Shown one piece after another: positions 8,042 to 15,559 of a stretch of DNA of 64,000 nucleotides. The translations under genes and the position numbers were made by a program. The notes under the pieces are model-generated. The model ran no database searches, was not told where the DNA came from, and saw only the letters and a program-made list of their open reading frames with translations. Source of the stretch: Paenarthrobacter sp. (GTDB lineage Bacteria; Actinomycetota; Actinomycetes; Actinomycetales; Micrococcaceae); NCBI GenBank assembly GCA_031179305.1, contig JAPSHX010000005.1, positions 123,808 through 187,807 of the forward strand, in the 5' to 3' direction. Positions within the stretch are counted from its first letter, which is position 1, and every line of letters begins with the position of its first letter.

Positions 8042-8686
8042 GTGAGCAATCCGCAAGAACCCAATAAGCCAGATCACCAACCCGGGTACAACCCGCCGCC
8101 GGTTCCGCCTGGACCCGAGTACCCCCCGCAGAGTGGCGGTTCACCGCAGTGGCAGCAGCCGCCGTCGTCCGCTTCTCCGCAAGGCAACCCGCAGTACGCA
8201 CCTCAGGGCCAATACCCGCCCGGCCAATACCCACCCGGCCAATACGGCCAGCAGCCACCGAAGAAGAGCCGGAAATTGCTGTGGATCGTCCTGAGCATTG
8301 TGGCGGGAGTTATCGTGTTGGCCGTGGTGGGCATATTGGTGCTCGTCAACGTGGTGGGCAACGCGACGTCCAAGGCGAGATCCTTGGCAGATGAATTCAC
8401 TAATCTGGTGGTGTCAGGCCAAACGGAGCAGGCCTACGACAACTACCTCAGCCAGCCATTGAAGGACGAGTTGGACAAACAATCGTTCGTGGATGGCATT
8501 GCCAGCTTGGAGCTGGACAGCTCATGCAAACCAAACTACAACTCCGTGAGCGTGAACTCGGAGAACGGAAACAACAAGGCAGACCTTGCCGGCAAGCTCC
8601 AATGTGACGGCAAGACCATCGATCTCCAATACATCTTCGAGGGCACCAACGACCTCAAGATGAGCAGTATCCGCCTGCGCCCCTAA
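8042..8686 (+). CDS. Proline-rich single-pass membrane protein with extracytoplasmic C-terminus
   Basis: A 214-residue protein starting at GTG 8042, preceded by GAAAGGGG. Residues 1-75 are a Pro/Gln/Tyr/Gly-rich, probably disordered segment with QYPPG repeats near 57-68. One transmembrane helix lies at about 79-101 after a KKSRK basic patch. The C-terminal 110 residues resemble small DUF4878/DUF4864-like domains that follow such anchors in actinobacteria. A longer in-frame start at 7931 is rejected because its product lacks this composition. Function is unknown; the tail is probably outside the membrane. Confidence 0.75.
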   Translation: MSNPQEPNKPDHQPGYNPPPVPPGPEYPPQSGGSPQWQQPPSSASPQGNPQYAPQGQYPPGQYPPGQYGQQPPKKSRKLLWIVLSIVAGVIVLAVVGILVLVNVVGNATSKARSLADEFTNLVVSGQTEQAYDNYLSQPLKDELDKQSFVDGIASLELDSSCKPNYNSVSVNSENGNNKADLAGKLQCDGKTIDLQYIFEGTNDLKMSSIRLRP

Positions 8687-8732
8687 GCGGAAGCAAAAAA
8701 AATCCTGCCCACCACCCATCCACCTGCGCTAA

Positions 8733-8816
8733 TGGTCCGAATCACTTCCTGAGAGCCCCACCCGGGGCTCAGCAGGACGGCCGGGATATCCGGCCATCAC
8801 CGGAAGGTTCGGACCA
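8733..8816 (+). other. Inverted-repeat leader before the DUF4383 gene
   Basis: TGGTCCGAA (8733-8741) pairs perfectly with TTCGGACCA (8808-8816), which abuts the ATG at 8817. Two hairpins lie inside: GAGCCCC/GGGGCTC (8753-8770) and GGCCGG/CCGGCC (8779-8795). The GGAAGG ribosome-binding site (8802-8807) sits at the base of the outer stem. As RNA this would be a three-way junction able to hide the start region. A possible GCTAAT -10 at 8728-8733 would start transcription near 8740 and remove most of the outer stem, so the RNA model is unproven. Confidence 0.4.
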
Positions 8817-9224
8817 ATGCGTACTTCGCCCAATCGCTTGATCGCCACCATCTTCGGAGCCGTTTACCTCTTGGTAGGCGTGCTCGGATTCTTTGTCACC
8901 TCGGGAATAGGCTTCTTCGCCACCGAGGGCGCCACCTTGATCATCTTTGCAGTCAACCCGCTTCACAACATCATCCACTTGGCCATTGGCGCCGCCCTTC
9001 TGTATGCCGGCATGAACAGCGTGGCGCTGTCCAAGTCCGTTAACACGGCCGTAGGAGGCGTCTACCTTCTGGTAGGTATCCTGGGGCTCTTCCTGGTGGG
9101 CTCCTCGCTGAACATCATCGCCCTCAACGGAGCAGACAACGTCCTGCACCTTGCCAGCGCAGTGGTCCTTTTGGGCGTCGCACTGTCGCAGGACAAGGCC
9201 GCAGTAGCTTCCGCCCGCGCCTGA
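8817..9224 (+). CDS. DUF4383 family membrane protein
   Basis: A 135-residue integral membrane protein with four hydrophobic segments at about residues 10-30, 40-62, 72-93 and 103-122. The repeated pattern VYLLVGVLGFF and VYLLVGILGLF, each followed by an asparagine/histidine motif (NPLHNIIHL, ADNVLHL), is characteristic of DUF4383 and shows internal duplication. The family has no established function. The ATG abuts an unusual inverted repeat, and the next membrane gene follows 41 bp later, so the two may be co-transcribed. Confidence 0.85.
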   Translation: MRTSPNRLIATIFGAVYLLVGVLGFFVTSGIGFFATEGATLIIFAVNPLHNIIHLAIGAALLYAGMNSVALSKSVNTAVGGVYLLVGILGLFLVGSSLNIIALNGADNVLHLASAVVLLGVALSQDKAAVASARA

Positions 9225-9265
9225 TCACCAACTACGCCACAGAGAGTGAAAGGACGGCACGAGCC

Positions 9266-9871
9266 ATGGAAAGCAGCAGCCATCCCACGCTGAAAGCAGC
9301 CACCCTGCTATTCGTGTACTTCGCTGCCATGGCGGCCGGGATGGTTGAGCTTTCCTTGGCCGCCGGGTATCTGGTCGGAGCCACCACCATGACAAGCGGC
9401 TTGGTGGTTTCAGGTTTGGCTACCCTTCTGGGTGGACTGGCTTTCCTGGGGTGGTCTTTGTGGGGCCTGCATCGCAACTCACTCGTTGTCACCCGCTACG
9501 CCGTTCCAGCCTTGGCAGCGGCCGCCGCGGCCCACGTCGCAGTCATGGCGGCTGGCATCTCCACCCAGCGCTTACTGGACGTGAGCCACCTTGCCGCCCT
9601 CGGCCTGACGCTCATGGCACTTGCCGGAGCGGGCTGGTTGAGGCGGCAGTACAAGACCAACGACGGCGGCACCCACGGCCAGCCAAGGACCGGGCGGCTT
9701 CTGGCAGCCGCGTTCGGAGCCGCCGTCGTTGTTGCAACTGTGGCAACACCCGGCCTGGCAGCCTCAATGGCCGGACAGCACGCCGTCCCCCATGGCGAAC
9801 ACGGCCAGTCACCGGACGGAAAGAACGGCCAGGGCTTCAATCCAGCCCTGGACCCGGGTCGCCACCACTAG
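9266..9871 (+). CDS. Hypothetical multi-pass membrane protein with His/Gly-rich tail
   Basis: A 201-residue protein. Hydrophobic segments occur at about residues 10-30, 33-55, 74-95, 99-118 and 142-162. The tail after residue 165 is hydrophilic and rich in His, Gly and Asn (HAVPHGEHG, ending GRHH), which could bind metal but shows no defined motif. A ribosome-binding site (GAAAGGACGG) precedes the ATG. I recognise no family. It follows the DUF4383 gene closely on the same strand. Confidence 0.6.
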   Translation: MESSSHPTLKAATLLFVYFAAMAAGMVELSLAAGYLVGATTMTSGLVVSGLATLLGGLAFLGWSLWGLHRNSLVVTRYAVPALAAAAAAHVAVMAAGISTQRLLDVSHLAALGLTLMALAGAGWLRRQYKTNDGGTHGQPRTGRLLAAAFGAAVVVATVATPGLAASMAGQHAVPHGEHGQSPDGKNGQGFNPALDPGRHH

Positions 9872-9944
9872 GCGGCGGCTGGACCGGCGCACCATTAACA
9901 ATGCCCACTGTTGATGGTGCGCCTGGTTCGTGGATCATGGAGCC

Positions 9945-10964
9945 ATGGATCCCATCGAGGCGCTCGACGAAATTTCCTTCTGGCTGGAACGAAGCCAAGC
10001 ACCCACTTTCAAGGTCCAAGCCTTCCGCAAGGCAGCCGACGCCGTCCGGAAGCTTCCGCCGGAAGAGTTGGCAAGACTGGTCAGCAGCGGGCGGCTGACC
10101 AGCCTAAAAGGCGTCGGAAGCCGAAGCGCGGAAGTGATAACGCAGGCCTTGGAGGACCTCATCCCGGACTATTTGGCCGATCTGCGTGAACGCGGAACAG
10201 AATCACTTGCCTCCGGTGGTGACACCCTGCGGGCCGCCTTGCGTGGCGACCTTCACAGCCACAGCAACTGGTCCGACGGTGGCTCACCCATCGAAACCAT
10301 GGTTGCCGCAGCCCGCACTCTCGGCCGGGAGTATCTTGCCCTGACGGACCACTCCCCCAACCTCACTATCGCCAATGGCCTCAGCGTCGAACGGCTTGAG
10401 AAACAACTGGGCGTGGTGGAAGACATCAATGCCTCACAGGACGGCGTCCGATTGCTCAAAGGCATCGAGGTGGACATCCTTGAGGACGGAACCCTGGACC
10501 AGACCCCGGACATGCTGGACCGCCTGGATGTTGTGGTGGCTAGCGTCCACTCCAAGCTTCGGTCAGACAAGAAGACCATGACCACACGAATGCTGGGCGG
10601 CATCAGTGATCCACATACCAACGTCCTGGGACATTGCACGGGCCGCCTTGTCCAAGGCTCGCGGGGTACCAGGCCTGAGTCTGAGTTCGATGCCGCCAAG
10701 GTTTTCAAAGAGTGCGCCGAATGGGGCGTGGCGGTTGAAATCAACTCACGGCCAGAGCGGCAGGATCCACCGGACAACCTCATCAGGATGGCCCTTGACG
10801 CCGGCTGCCTGTTCAGCATCGACAGCGACGCCCACGCTCCCGGGCAGCTCGATTTCCTGCAGTACGGGGCGGAGCGGGCCGAAGCCCTCGGCGTGCCGAA
10901 AGAACGAATTGTCACCACGTGGCCGTTGGAGCAATTGAAGGAGTGGCTGAGCCTGAAGAAGTAA
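9945..10964 (+). CDS. PHP-domain phosphoesterase with N-terminal helix-hairpin-helix
   Basis: A 339-residue protein resembling the C-terminal half of bacterial family X DNA polymerases without the polymerase core. Residues 1-90 carry a helix-hairpin-helix (LKGVGSRSAEVI). The PHP domain follows with the metal motifs GDLHSHSNWSDG (about 102-113), LTDHSPN, KGIEVDI and a late DSDAH. The PHP fold hydrolyses phosphoesters using a metal cluster. The ATG at 9945 is preferred over the in-frame GTG at 9930; neither has a clear ribosome-binding site. Possible roles include DNA end processing or histidinol-phosphatase-like activity. Confidence 0.85.
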   Translation: MDPIEALDEISFWLERSQAPTFKVQAFRKAADAVRKLPPEELARLVSSGRLTSLKGVGSRSAEVITQALEDLIPDYLADLRERGTESLASGGDTLRAALRGDLHSHSNWSDGGSPIETMVAAARTLGREYLALTDHSPNLTIANGLSVERLEKQLGVVEDINASQDGVRLLKGIEVDILEDGTLDQTPDMLDRLDVVVASVHSKLRSDKKTMTTRMLGGISDPHTNVLGHCTGRLVQGSRGTRPESEFDAAKVFKECAEWGVAVEINSRPERQDPPDNLIRMALDAGCLFSIDSDAHAPGQLDFLQYGAERAEALGVPKERIVTTWPLEQLKEWLSLKK

Positions 10965-10972
10965 CAGATCCG

Positions 10973-11024
10973 CACAGTAGAAGGCTCCTCCTGCGGCTAT
11001 TCGCAGGAGGAGCCTTCTACTGTG
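10973..11024. terminator. Strong bidirectional terminator, 23-bp perfect stem
   Basis: The arms 10973-10995 and 11002-11024 are exact reverse complements (23 bp) around a 6-nt loop, GCTATT. The hairpin lies between the convergent PHP and symporter genes and should serve both. There is no T-run longer than two, so it would act mainly through stem stability. Confidence 0.75.
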
Positions 11025-11045
11025 TTGGCTTTGTGTTGGCGGGGT

Positions 11046-12665
11046 CTAGTGGTCTACTGCCTTCTCAGCAACGACACCGGTTAGCGAGCGCACTTCCATT
11101 TCCGCCTGCTTGGCCGGATCTTCGCGCCGCTTGTCCAGGACTGTACCGAGCCAGCCGAGGAAGAAGGCCAAAGGGATGGAAACGATGCCCGGGTTGCTCA
11201 GCGGGAAGAGCGCGAAGTTCGCTCCCGGGATCATGGAGGTCGTGGCACCCGAAACCACTGGCGAGAACGTGATCAGCAAGATGGCCGCAGCCAAGCCGCC
11301 ATACATGCTCCAGACCGCACCCTGGGTGGTGAATTTCCTCCAGAACAGGGAGTAGACGATGGTGGGCAGGTTCGCTGAGGCTGCAACCGCGAAGGCCAAA
11401 GCCACCAGGAAGGCCACGTTCTGGCCGTTGGCAAAGATGCCACCCAAGATGGCCAGGACTCCGATCACGAGTACCGTGCGACGGGCCACCTTCACTTCGG
11501 TAGTTGCGTCGGCTTTGTCCTTGGCAATGACATTGGCGTAGATGTCATGGGCGAAAGATGCTGCCGCCGTGATGGTCAGGCCGGCCACCACCGCCAGGAT
11601 GGTGGCGAAGGCGACCGCCGAAATGAAGCCCAGGAGCAGCGGCCCACCAAGGTGGAAGGCCAGCAGCGGTGCGGCGGAGTTGACGCCCCCAGGTGCGGAT
11701 TTGATGGTTTCTGCACCCACCAGGGCTGCTGCTCCGTAGCCCAATACCAAGGTGAAGAGGTAGAAAAGACCGATCAGCCAGATCGCCCACACCACGGACT
11801 TCCGGGCTTCCTTAGCCGTGGGGACGGTGTAGAAGCGCATCAGGACGTGCGGGAGCGCCGCGGTTCCAAGGACCAGCGCAAGGCCCAAGGACATGAAGTC
11901 AAGCTTGGACGTTTCGGTCTTGCCATACTGCAGGCCCGGGTTCAGGATGGCCGGGTTGTTGGCGGCCTCGGCTGCAGAGCCCAACAGGCTGGACAGGTTG
12001 AAGCCATAGATCGCAAGCACCATGGCCGTCATGACGCCGGCACCGGCAATCAGCAGGATGGCTTTGATGATCTGTACCCAGGTGGTGCCTTTCATACCGC
12101 CGATCAATACGTACATGATCATCAAGGCACCGACGACGATGATCACCAAGGCTTGGCCACCCCAGTCGCTGATTCCCAGCAGGAGCGAAATCAGGCTGCC
12201 TGCACCGGCCATCTGGGCGAGGAGGTAGAAAAAACAAACAGCCAATGTGGACAGTGCCGCCGCGATACGTACCGGACGCTGGCGCAGGCGGAAGGACAGA
12301 ACGTCTGCCATGGTGAACTTGCCGGTGTTGCGGAGCAGTTCAGCCACCAGGAGCAGGGCGACAAGCCAAGCGACAAGGAAGCCGATGGAGTACAGGAATC
12401 CGTCGTAGCCGTTGATGGCGATAGCACCGGTGATACCGAGGAATGATGCCGCCGAAAGATAGTCGCCGGCGATGGCCGTGCCGTTTTGGGAGCCGGTGAA
12501 GGATCGACCGGCTGCGTAGTAGTCAGCCGCCGTCTTATTGTTCCGGCTGGCCCGGAAGACGATCACCATGGTGACCGCTACGAAGAGGGCGAAGATGCCC
12601 ATGTTTAGCAGGGTGGTGTCTTTCAGAGCTTCGACGTTGACTGCTGCCGGGACCATGGTGTTCAT
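11046..12665 (-). CDS. Sodium/solute symporter, ActP/MctC-like monocarboxylate transporter
   Basis: A 539-residue transporter of the SSS family with about 13 transmembrane helices. The family signature region DYYAAGRSFTG followed by AIAGDYLSAASFLGITG at about 48-80 matches cation/acetate symporters such as E. coli ActP and C. glutamicum MctC, which take up acetate, propionate and pyruvate. It overlaps the upstream DUF485 gene by 4 bp, the usual yjcH-actP arrangement. A LytS/LytTR two-component system is divergent and a CRP-type site lies upstream, fitting carbon-source control. The exact substrate is inferred. Confidence 0.9.
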   Translation of the reverse strand: MNTMVPAAVNVEALKDTTLLNMGIFALFVAVTMVIVFRASRNNKTAADYYAAGRSFTGSQNGTAIAGDYLSAASFLGITGAIAINGYDGFLYSIGFLVAWLVALLLVAELLRNTGKFTMADVLSFRLRQRPVRIAAALSTLAVCFFYLLAQMAGAGSLISLLLGISDWGGQALVIIVVGALMIMYVLIGGMKGTTWVQIIKAILLIAGAGVMTAMVLAIYGFNLSSLLGSAAEAANNPAILNPGLQYGKTETSKLDFMSLGLALVLGTAALPHVLMRFYTVPTAKEARKSVVWAIWLIGLFYLFTLVLGYGAAALVGAETIKSAPGGVNSAAPLLAFHLGGPLLLGFISAVAFATILAVVAGLTITAAASFAHDIYANVIAKDKADATTEVKVARRTVLVIGVLAILGGIFANGQNVAFLVALAFAVAASANLPTIVYSLFWRKFTTQGAVWSMYGGLAAAILLITFSPVVSGATTSMIPGANFALFPLSNPGIVSIPLAFFLGWLGTVLDKRREDPAKQAEMEVRSLTGVVAEKAVDH

Positions 12666-13042
12666 TTGGCTGCCCCGCTGATCACATTGCCGTCCTTATC
12701 GAATTCGTGGCCCTCAATCTCGTTGCGGATTTCAGCAGCGATGGGGTCCAGTTTCCTGTTGGAGTAGCTCACGTACCAAGCCGTGATGCCGAAGGTGGTG
12801 ACGAATTGCAGCAGGCCGAGAATCAAGCCGACGTTGATGTTGCCCCAAACCTTGATGGACATGAAGCCGACTGCGTAGTCGGCCAAGAGAACGTATGCGA
12901 AATACCAGAGCAGGAATACCACTGCCATTGGAAAGACAAAGCTGCGGTGCCGCTTGCGCAGTGTCTTGAACCGTTCCGTCTGTTGGACTTCCTGGAAGTC
13001 CACGGACGCCGTTGCGTCCTGGGGTTGGGCCTCATTACCCAT
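12662..13042 (-). CDS. DUF485 small membrane protein (symporter partner)
   Basis: A 126-residue protein with two transmembrane helices at about residues 46-66 and 79-101, typical of DUF485 (E. coli YjcH). The ATG at 13042 is chosen because AGGAGG lies 4 nt upstream; the in-frame ATG at 13069 has none. It overlaps the ActP-like gene by 4 bp. Members are nearly always paired with SSS carboxylate symporters and are presumed accessory subunits, with no demonstrated mechanism. Confidence 0.88.
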   Translation of the reverse strand: MGNEAQPQDATASVDFQEVQQTERFKTLRKRHRSFVFPMAVVFLLWYFAYVLLADYAVGFMSIKVWGNINVGLILGLLQFVTTFGITAWYVSYSNRKLDPIAAEIRNEIEGHEFDKDGNVISGAAK

Positions 13043-13092
13043 GGTTCCTCCTGATTGTGATGTGTCCACATCAGCTCCACACGCATTGCCAA

Positions 13093-13108
13093 TGTGACTG
13101 CAATCACT
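13093..13108. promoter_or_regulatory. CRP/GlxR-type site upstream of DUF485-symporter operon
   Basis: TGTGACTGCAATCACT fits TGTGA-N6-TCACA with one mismatch at the final base. It lies 51 bp before the DUF485 start and about 140 bp before the divergent sensor-kinase gene. The other copy in this window is at the bkd/lrp promoter. Confidence 0.6.
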
Positions 13109-13250
13109 ATCGAACGCTCTGCGGTAACTGTTCCAGAGAATCGTCCACTGCCGTCGCCCAACGGTTGCGACGTTGCGCTAAACGGCGACCGTAAGGGAGC
13201 ATCAGGACACGCGGGCGGACCGCGCCAGTGCGTCGGGCTACGCTGGCCTT

Positions 13251-14450
13251 ATGCCCGATTCACCGCTTTTCACCGCAGCCGCGATCGCCGTGATCATGCT
13301 GGCAGTCGCCGTCGTCGTGGGCGTTGGCCTCAAAGTGATCCGCTCATTCCGCGACCTTGGCACGGACGCCGAACGTGCCACCTACAACACACTCCACGCA
13401 GCCTCCAGGGCAGGGCAGCACCTTCGCGGTGGTCTCCACCCCGCTGGCGCAGCCAAGGCCAGCAAGCAATTACGGGCCCTGCTGGGCTGCGATGCGTTGG
13501 CCATCACGGACACGGACGCCGTGCTCGCGTGGGATGGTGCAGCCGAGGAACTCCGGCCATCGCTGATGCGGCTCGCGGAGGAAGTGTTAACCACTGGCCG
13601 GACGGTGGTGGTGGCTGTCGGTTACCCCTCAGCTGCTAAGCCGGATCACGGCAACCACGACTTCAGTGCTGTTATCGCACCGATCCGGGCTGGAACCAGG
13701 GTGGTTGGCTCAGTTGCCGCACTTGCTCCCGCGGCCGGCGCCGGTTTGGTGCGGGCCACAAGCGAGGTAGCCGACTGGATTGCGGCGCAGCTGGAGCTGG
13801 CGGAACTGGAATCATCGCGCACCCTCCTGATGGAGGCCGAGGTCCGGGCGCTGCGAGCCCAGATCAGCCCACACTTCATCTACAACTCCTTGAATGCCAT
13901 TGCCTCGTTCATCAACACCGATCCGGCCCGTGCCAGGGAGCTCGTGGTGGAATTCGCCGATTTCACCCGGTACTCGTTCCGACGCCACGGCGACTTCACA
14001 ACAGTGGCGGAGGAACTCCGCTGCATTGATCGCTACCTCTTGCTGGAGCGGGCCAGGTTCGGCGAGCGGGTCCAAGTAAGCCTGCGGATCGCTCCGGAGG
14101 TCCTCAGCACGGTCATCCCGTTCCTCAGCCTCCAACCGCTGGTGGAAAACGCCGTCCGGCACGGCTTGGAGGCCAAGGAAGGACCCGGACACATCACCAT
14201 TTGCGCGAATGATTCCGGAGCGTTCGCCGAGGTGACCATCGAGGACGACGGCGTGGGCATGGACCCGGAGCACCTGCGGTCCGTGCTCGCCGGGCACACT
14301 GACGGGGTCCACGTGGGGCTTCGCAATGTAGACGCCCGCCTGCGACAGGTCTACGGCGACGAGCACGGACTTGTCATCGACACGGCCCCGGGAGAAGGAA
14401 CCATGATCACGATGCGGGTGCCGAAATCGCAGCCCGGACACGATGCCTGA
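13251..14450 (+). CDS. LytS/YehU-type sensor histidine kinase
   Basis: A 399-residue membrane-anchored kinase. One transmembrane helix lies at about residues 8-28, a GAF-like sensor region at about 44-180, then the His_kinase motif QISPHFIYNSLN with the phospho-acceptor His208 and Asn212. The ATPase domain contains the N-box LVENAVRHG and DDGVGM. Unlike multi-helix LytS proteins it has only one membrane segment. The response regulator starts 21 bp downstream. With symporters on both sides, a role like BtsS or YpdA in sensing pyruvate or related acids is plausible but inferred. Confidence 0.9.
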   Translation: MPDSPLFTAAAIAVIMLAVAVVVGVGLKVIRSFRDLGTDAERATYNTLHAASRAGQHLRGGLHPAGAAKASKQLRALLGCDALAITDTDAVLAWDGAAEELRPSLMRLAEEVLTTGRTVVVAVGYPSAAKPDHGNHDFSAVIAPIRAGTRVVGSVAALAPAAGAGLVRATSEVADWIAAQLELAELESSRTLLMEAEVRALRAQISPHFIYNSLNAIASFINTDPARARELVVEFADFTRYSFRRHGDFTTVAEELRCIDRYLLLERARFGERVQVSLRIAPEVLSTVIPFLSLQPLVENAVRHGLEAKEGPGHITICANDSGAFAEVTIEDDGVGMDPEHLRSVLAGHTDGVHVGLRNVDARLRQVYGDEHGLVIDTAPGEGTMITMRVPKSQPGHDA

Positions 14451-14471
14451 GGCGGCGGTTAGTCTTTAATC

Positions 14472-15191
14472 ATGATCAACGTGCTCGTCGCTGATGACGA
14501 ACTACCCGCAGTGGAGGAGCTCGCCTTCCTGTTGGGCCGGGATGAGCGGATTGGCGCCATCCACCGGGCATCGTCCGGCGCAGAGGCGCTACGGACACTG
14601 GAAACGGAGTCAGTGGACGCCGTTTTCCTCGATATCCATATGCCGGCCCTCTCCGGTTTGGACATCGCACGTGCCATATCCCGCAGCAGCAGTCCGCCCG
14701 CCGTCGTGTTTGTCACCGCAGACGAAGACTGCGCGCTTGAAGCCTTCGACCTCGCAGCAATCGACTACCTGCTGAAACCCTTGCGCGCTGAACGGCTTTC
14801 CCGTTCAGTGGACCGCATCAGTGAGCTCATCAAGGACGGAACCCCCGCGCCGGAGATGATCACTGTGGACCTGGGCAGCACAACCCGCATGATCCGCCGC
14901 GACGACGTCACTTACGTGCAGGCCCAGGGCGACTATGCACGGCTACACACAGCGGAGGCCAGCTATCTGATCCGTGTCCCCCTCAGCGATCTTGAACAGA
15001 AATGGGCGGATGCAGGCTTTATCCGGATTCATCGTTCGTATCTCATCGCGTTGAACCACGTGCAACACCTCAAGCTTTCGGCAACGGGACCGAGCGTGGC
15101 AGTGGCCGGCGCCGAGCTGCCCATCAGCCGCAGGCACTTGCCATCGGTAAGGGACAAGCTGCAGTCAACCCGCATCCGGCCGCAAGGATGA
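14472..15191 (+). CDS. LytTR-type response regulator
   Basis: A 239-residue regulator. The receiver domain (1-120) has acidic residues Asp8/Asp9, phospho-acceptor Asp54 in FLDIHMP, and Lys near 105 (LLKPL). A LytTR DNA-binding domain occupies about 130-235 (DVTYVQAQGDYARLHT, then FIRIHRSYLIALNHV). It forms a two-component pair with the kinase just upstream. Its stop overlaps the start of the next DUF485-like gene (ATGA), so regulator and second symporter module are one transcript. Confidence 0.93.
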   Translation: MINVLVADDELPAVEELAFLLGRDERIGAIHRASSGAEALRTLETESVDAVFLDIHMPALSGLDIARAISRSSSPPAVVFVTADEDCALEAFDLAAIDYLLKPLRAERLSRSVDRISELIKDGTPAPEMITVDLGSTTRMIRRDDVTYVQAQGDYARLHTAEASYLIRVPLSDLEQKWADAGFIRIHRSYLIALNHVQHLKLSATGPSVAVAGAELPISRRHLPSVRDKLQSTRIRPQG

Positions 15192-15559
15192 CACGCGTCC
15201 GCGTCACCGCGCCCCGCCAATCAGCCACGGCGGCACCGGGACCCTCGGGAAATTTGCCGTACCCAAAAGAACTTGCCGAGGACTCCGATGCCGGCCGGAT
15301 TTTCATCCGCTCGCTCATACGCTCGCAACTGCGGTTAGCCTTGGTGGTGGCTTGCGGGTTCCTGGTCATTCTTGCCGTGATCGCAGTATTCCTTGTCTAT
15401 GGACCAGGGGTGGCGGAGACCCGCATCTTCGGCATTCCCTTGGATTGGCTGGTTCTGGGCGCGGGCATCTACCCCGTCATTGGACTGAGCGCTTGGCTCT
15501 ACAATCGTGCCGCGGCCCGCAATGAGGCGCGTTACCAGGACCTTGTGGAGGATAAGTGA
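15188..15559 (+). CDS. DUF485-like small membrane protein
   Basis: A 123-residue protein with two transmembrane helices at about residues 50-75 and 86-110 and a C-terminal RNEARYQDLVEDK tail. It is placed and built like a DUF485 partner protein, though more divergent than the copy at 12662. The frame is open further upstream inside the response regulator, but ATG 15188, overlapping that stop and preceded by GCAAGG, is the sensible start. It overlaps the following symporter start by 4 bp (GTGA). Confidence 0.75.
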   Translation: MTRVRVTAPRQSATAAPGPSGNLPYPKELAEDSDAGRIFIRSLIRSQLRLALVVACGFLVILAVIAVFLVYGPGVAETRIFGIPLDWLVLGAGIYPVIGLSAWLYNRAAARNEARYQDLVEDK

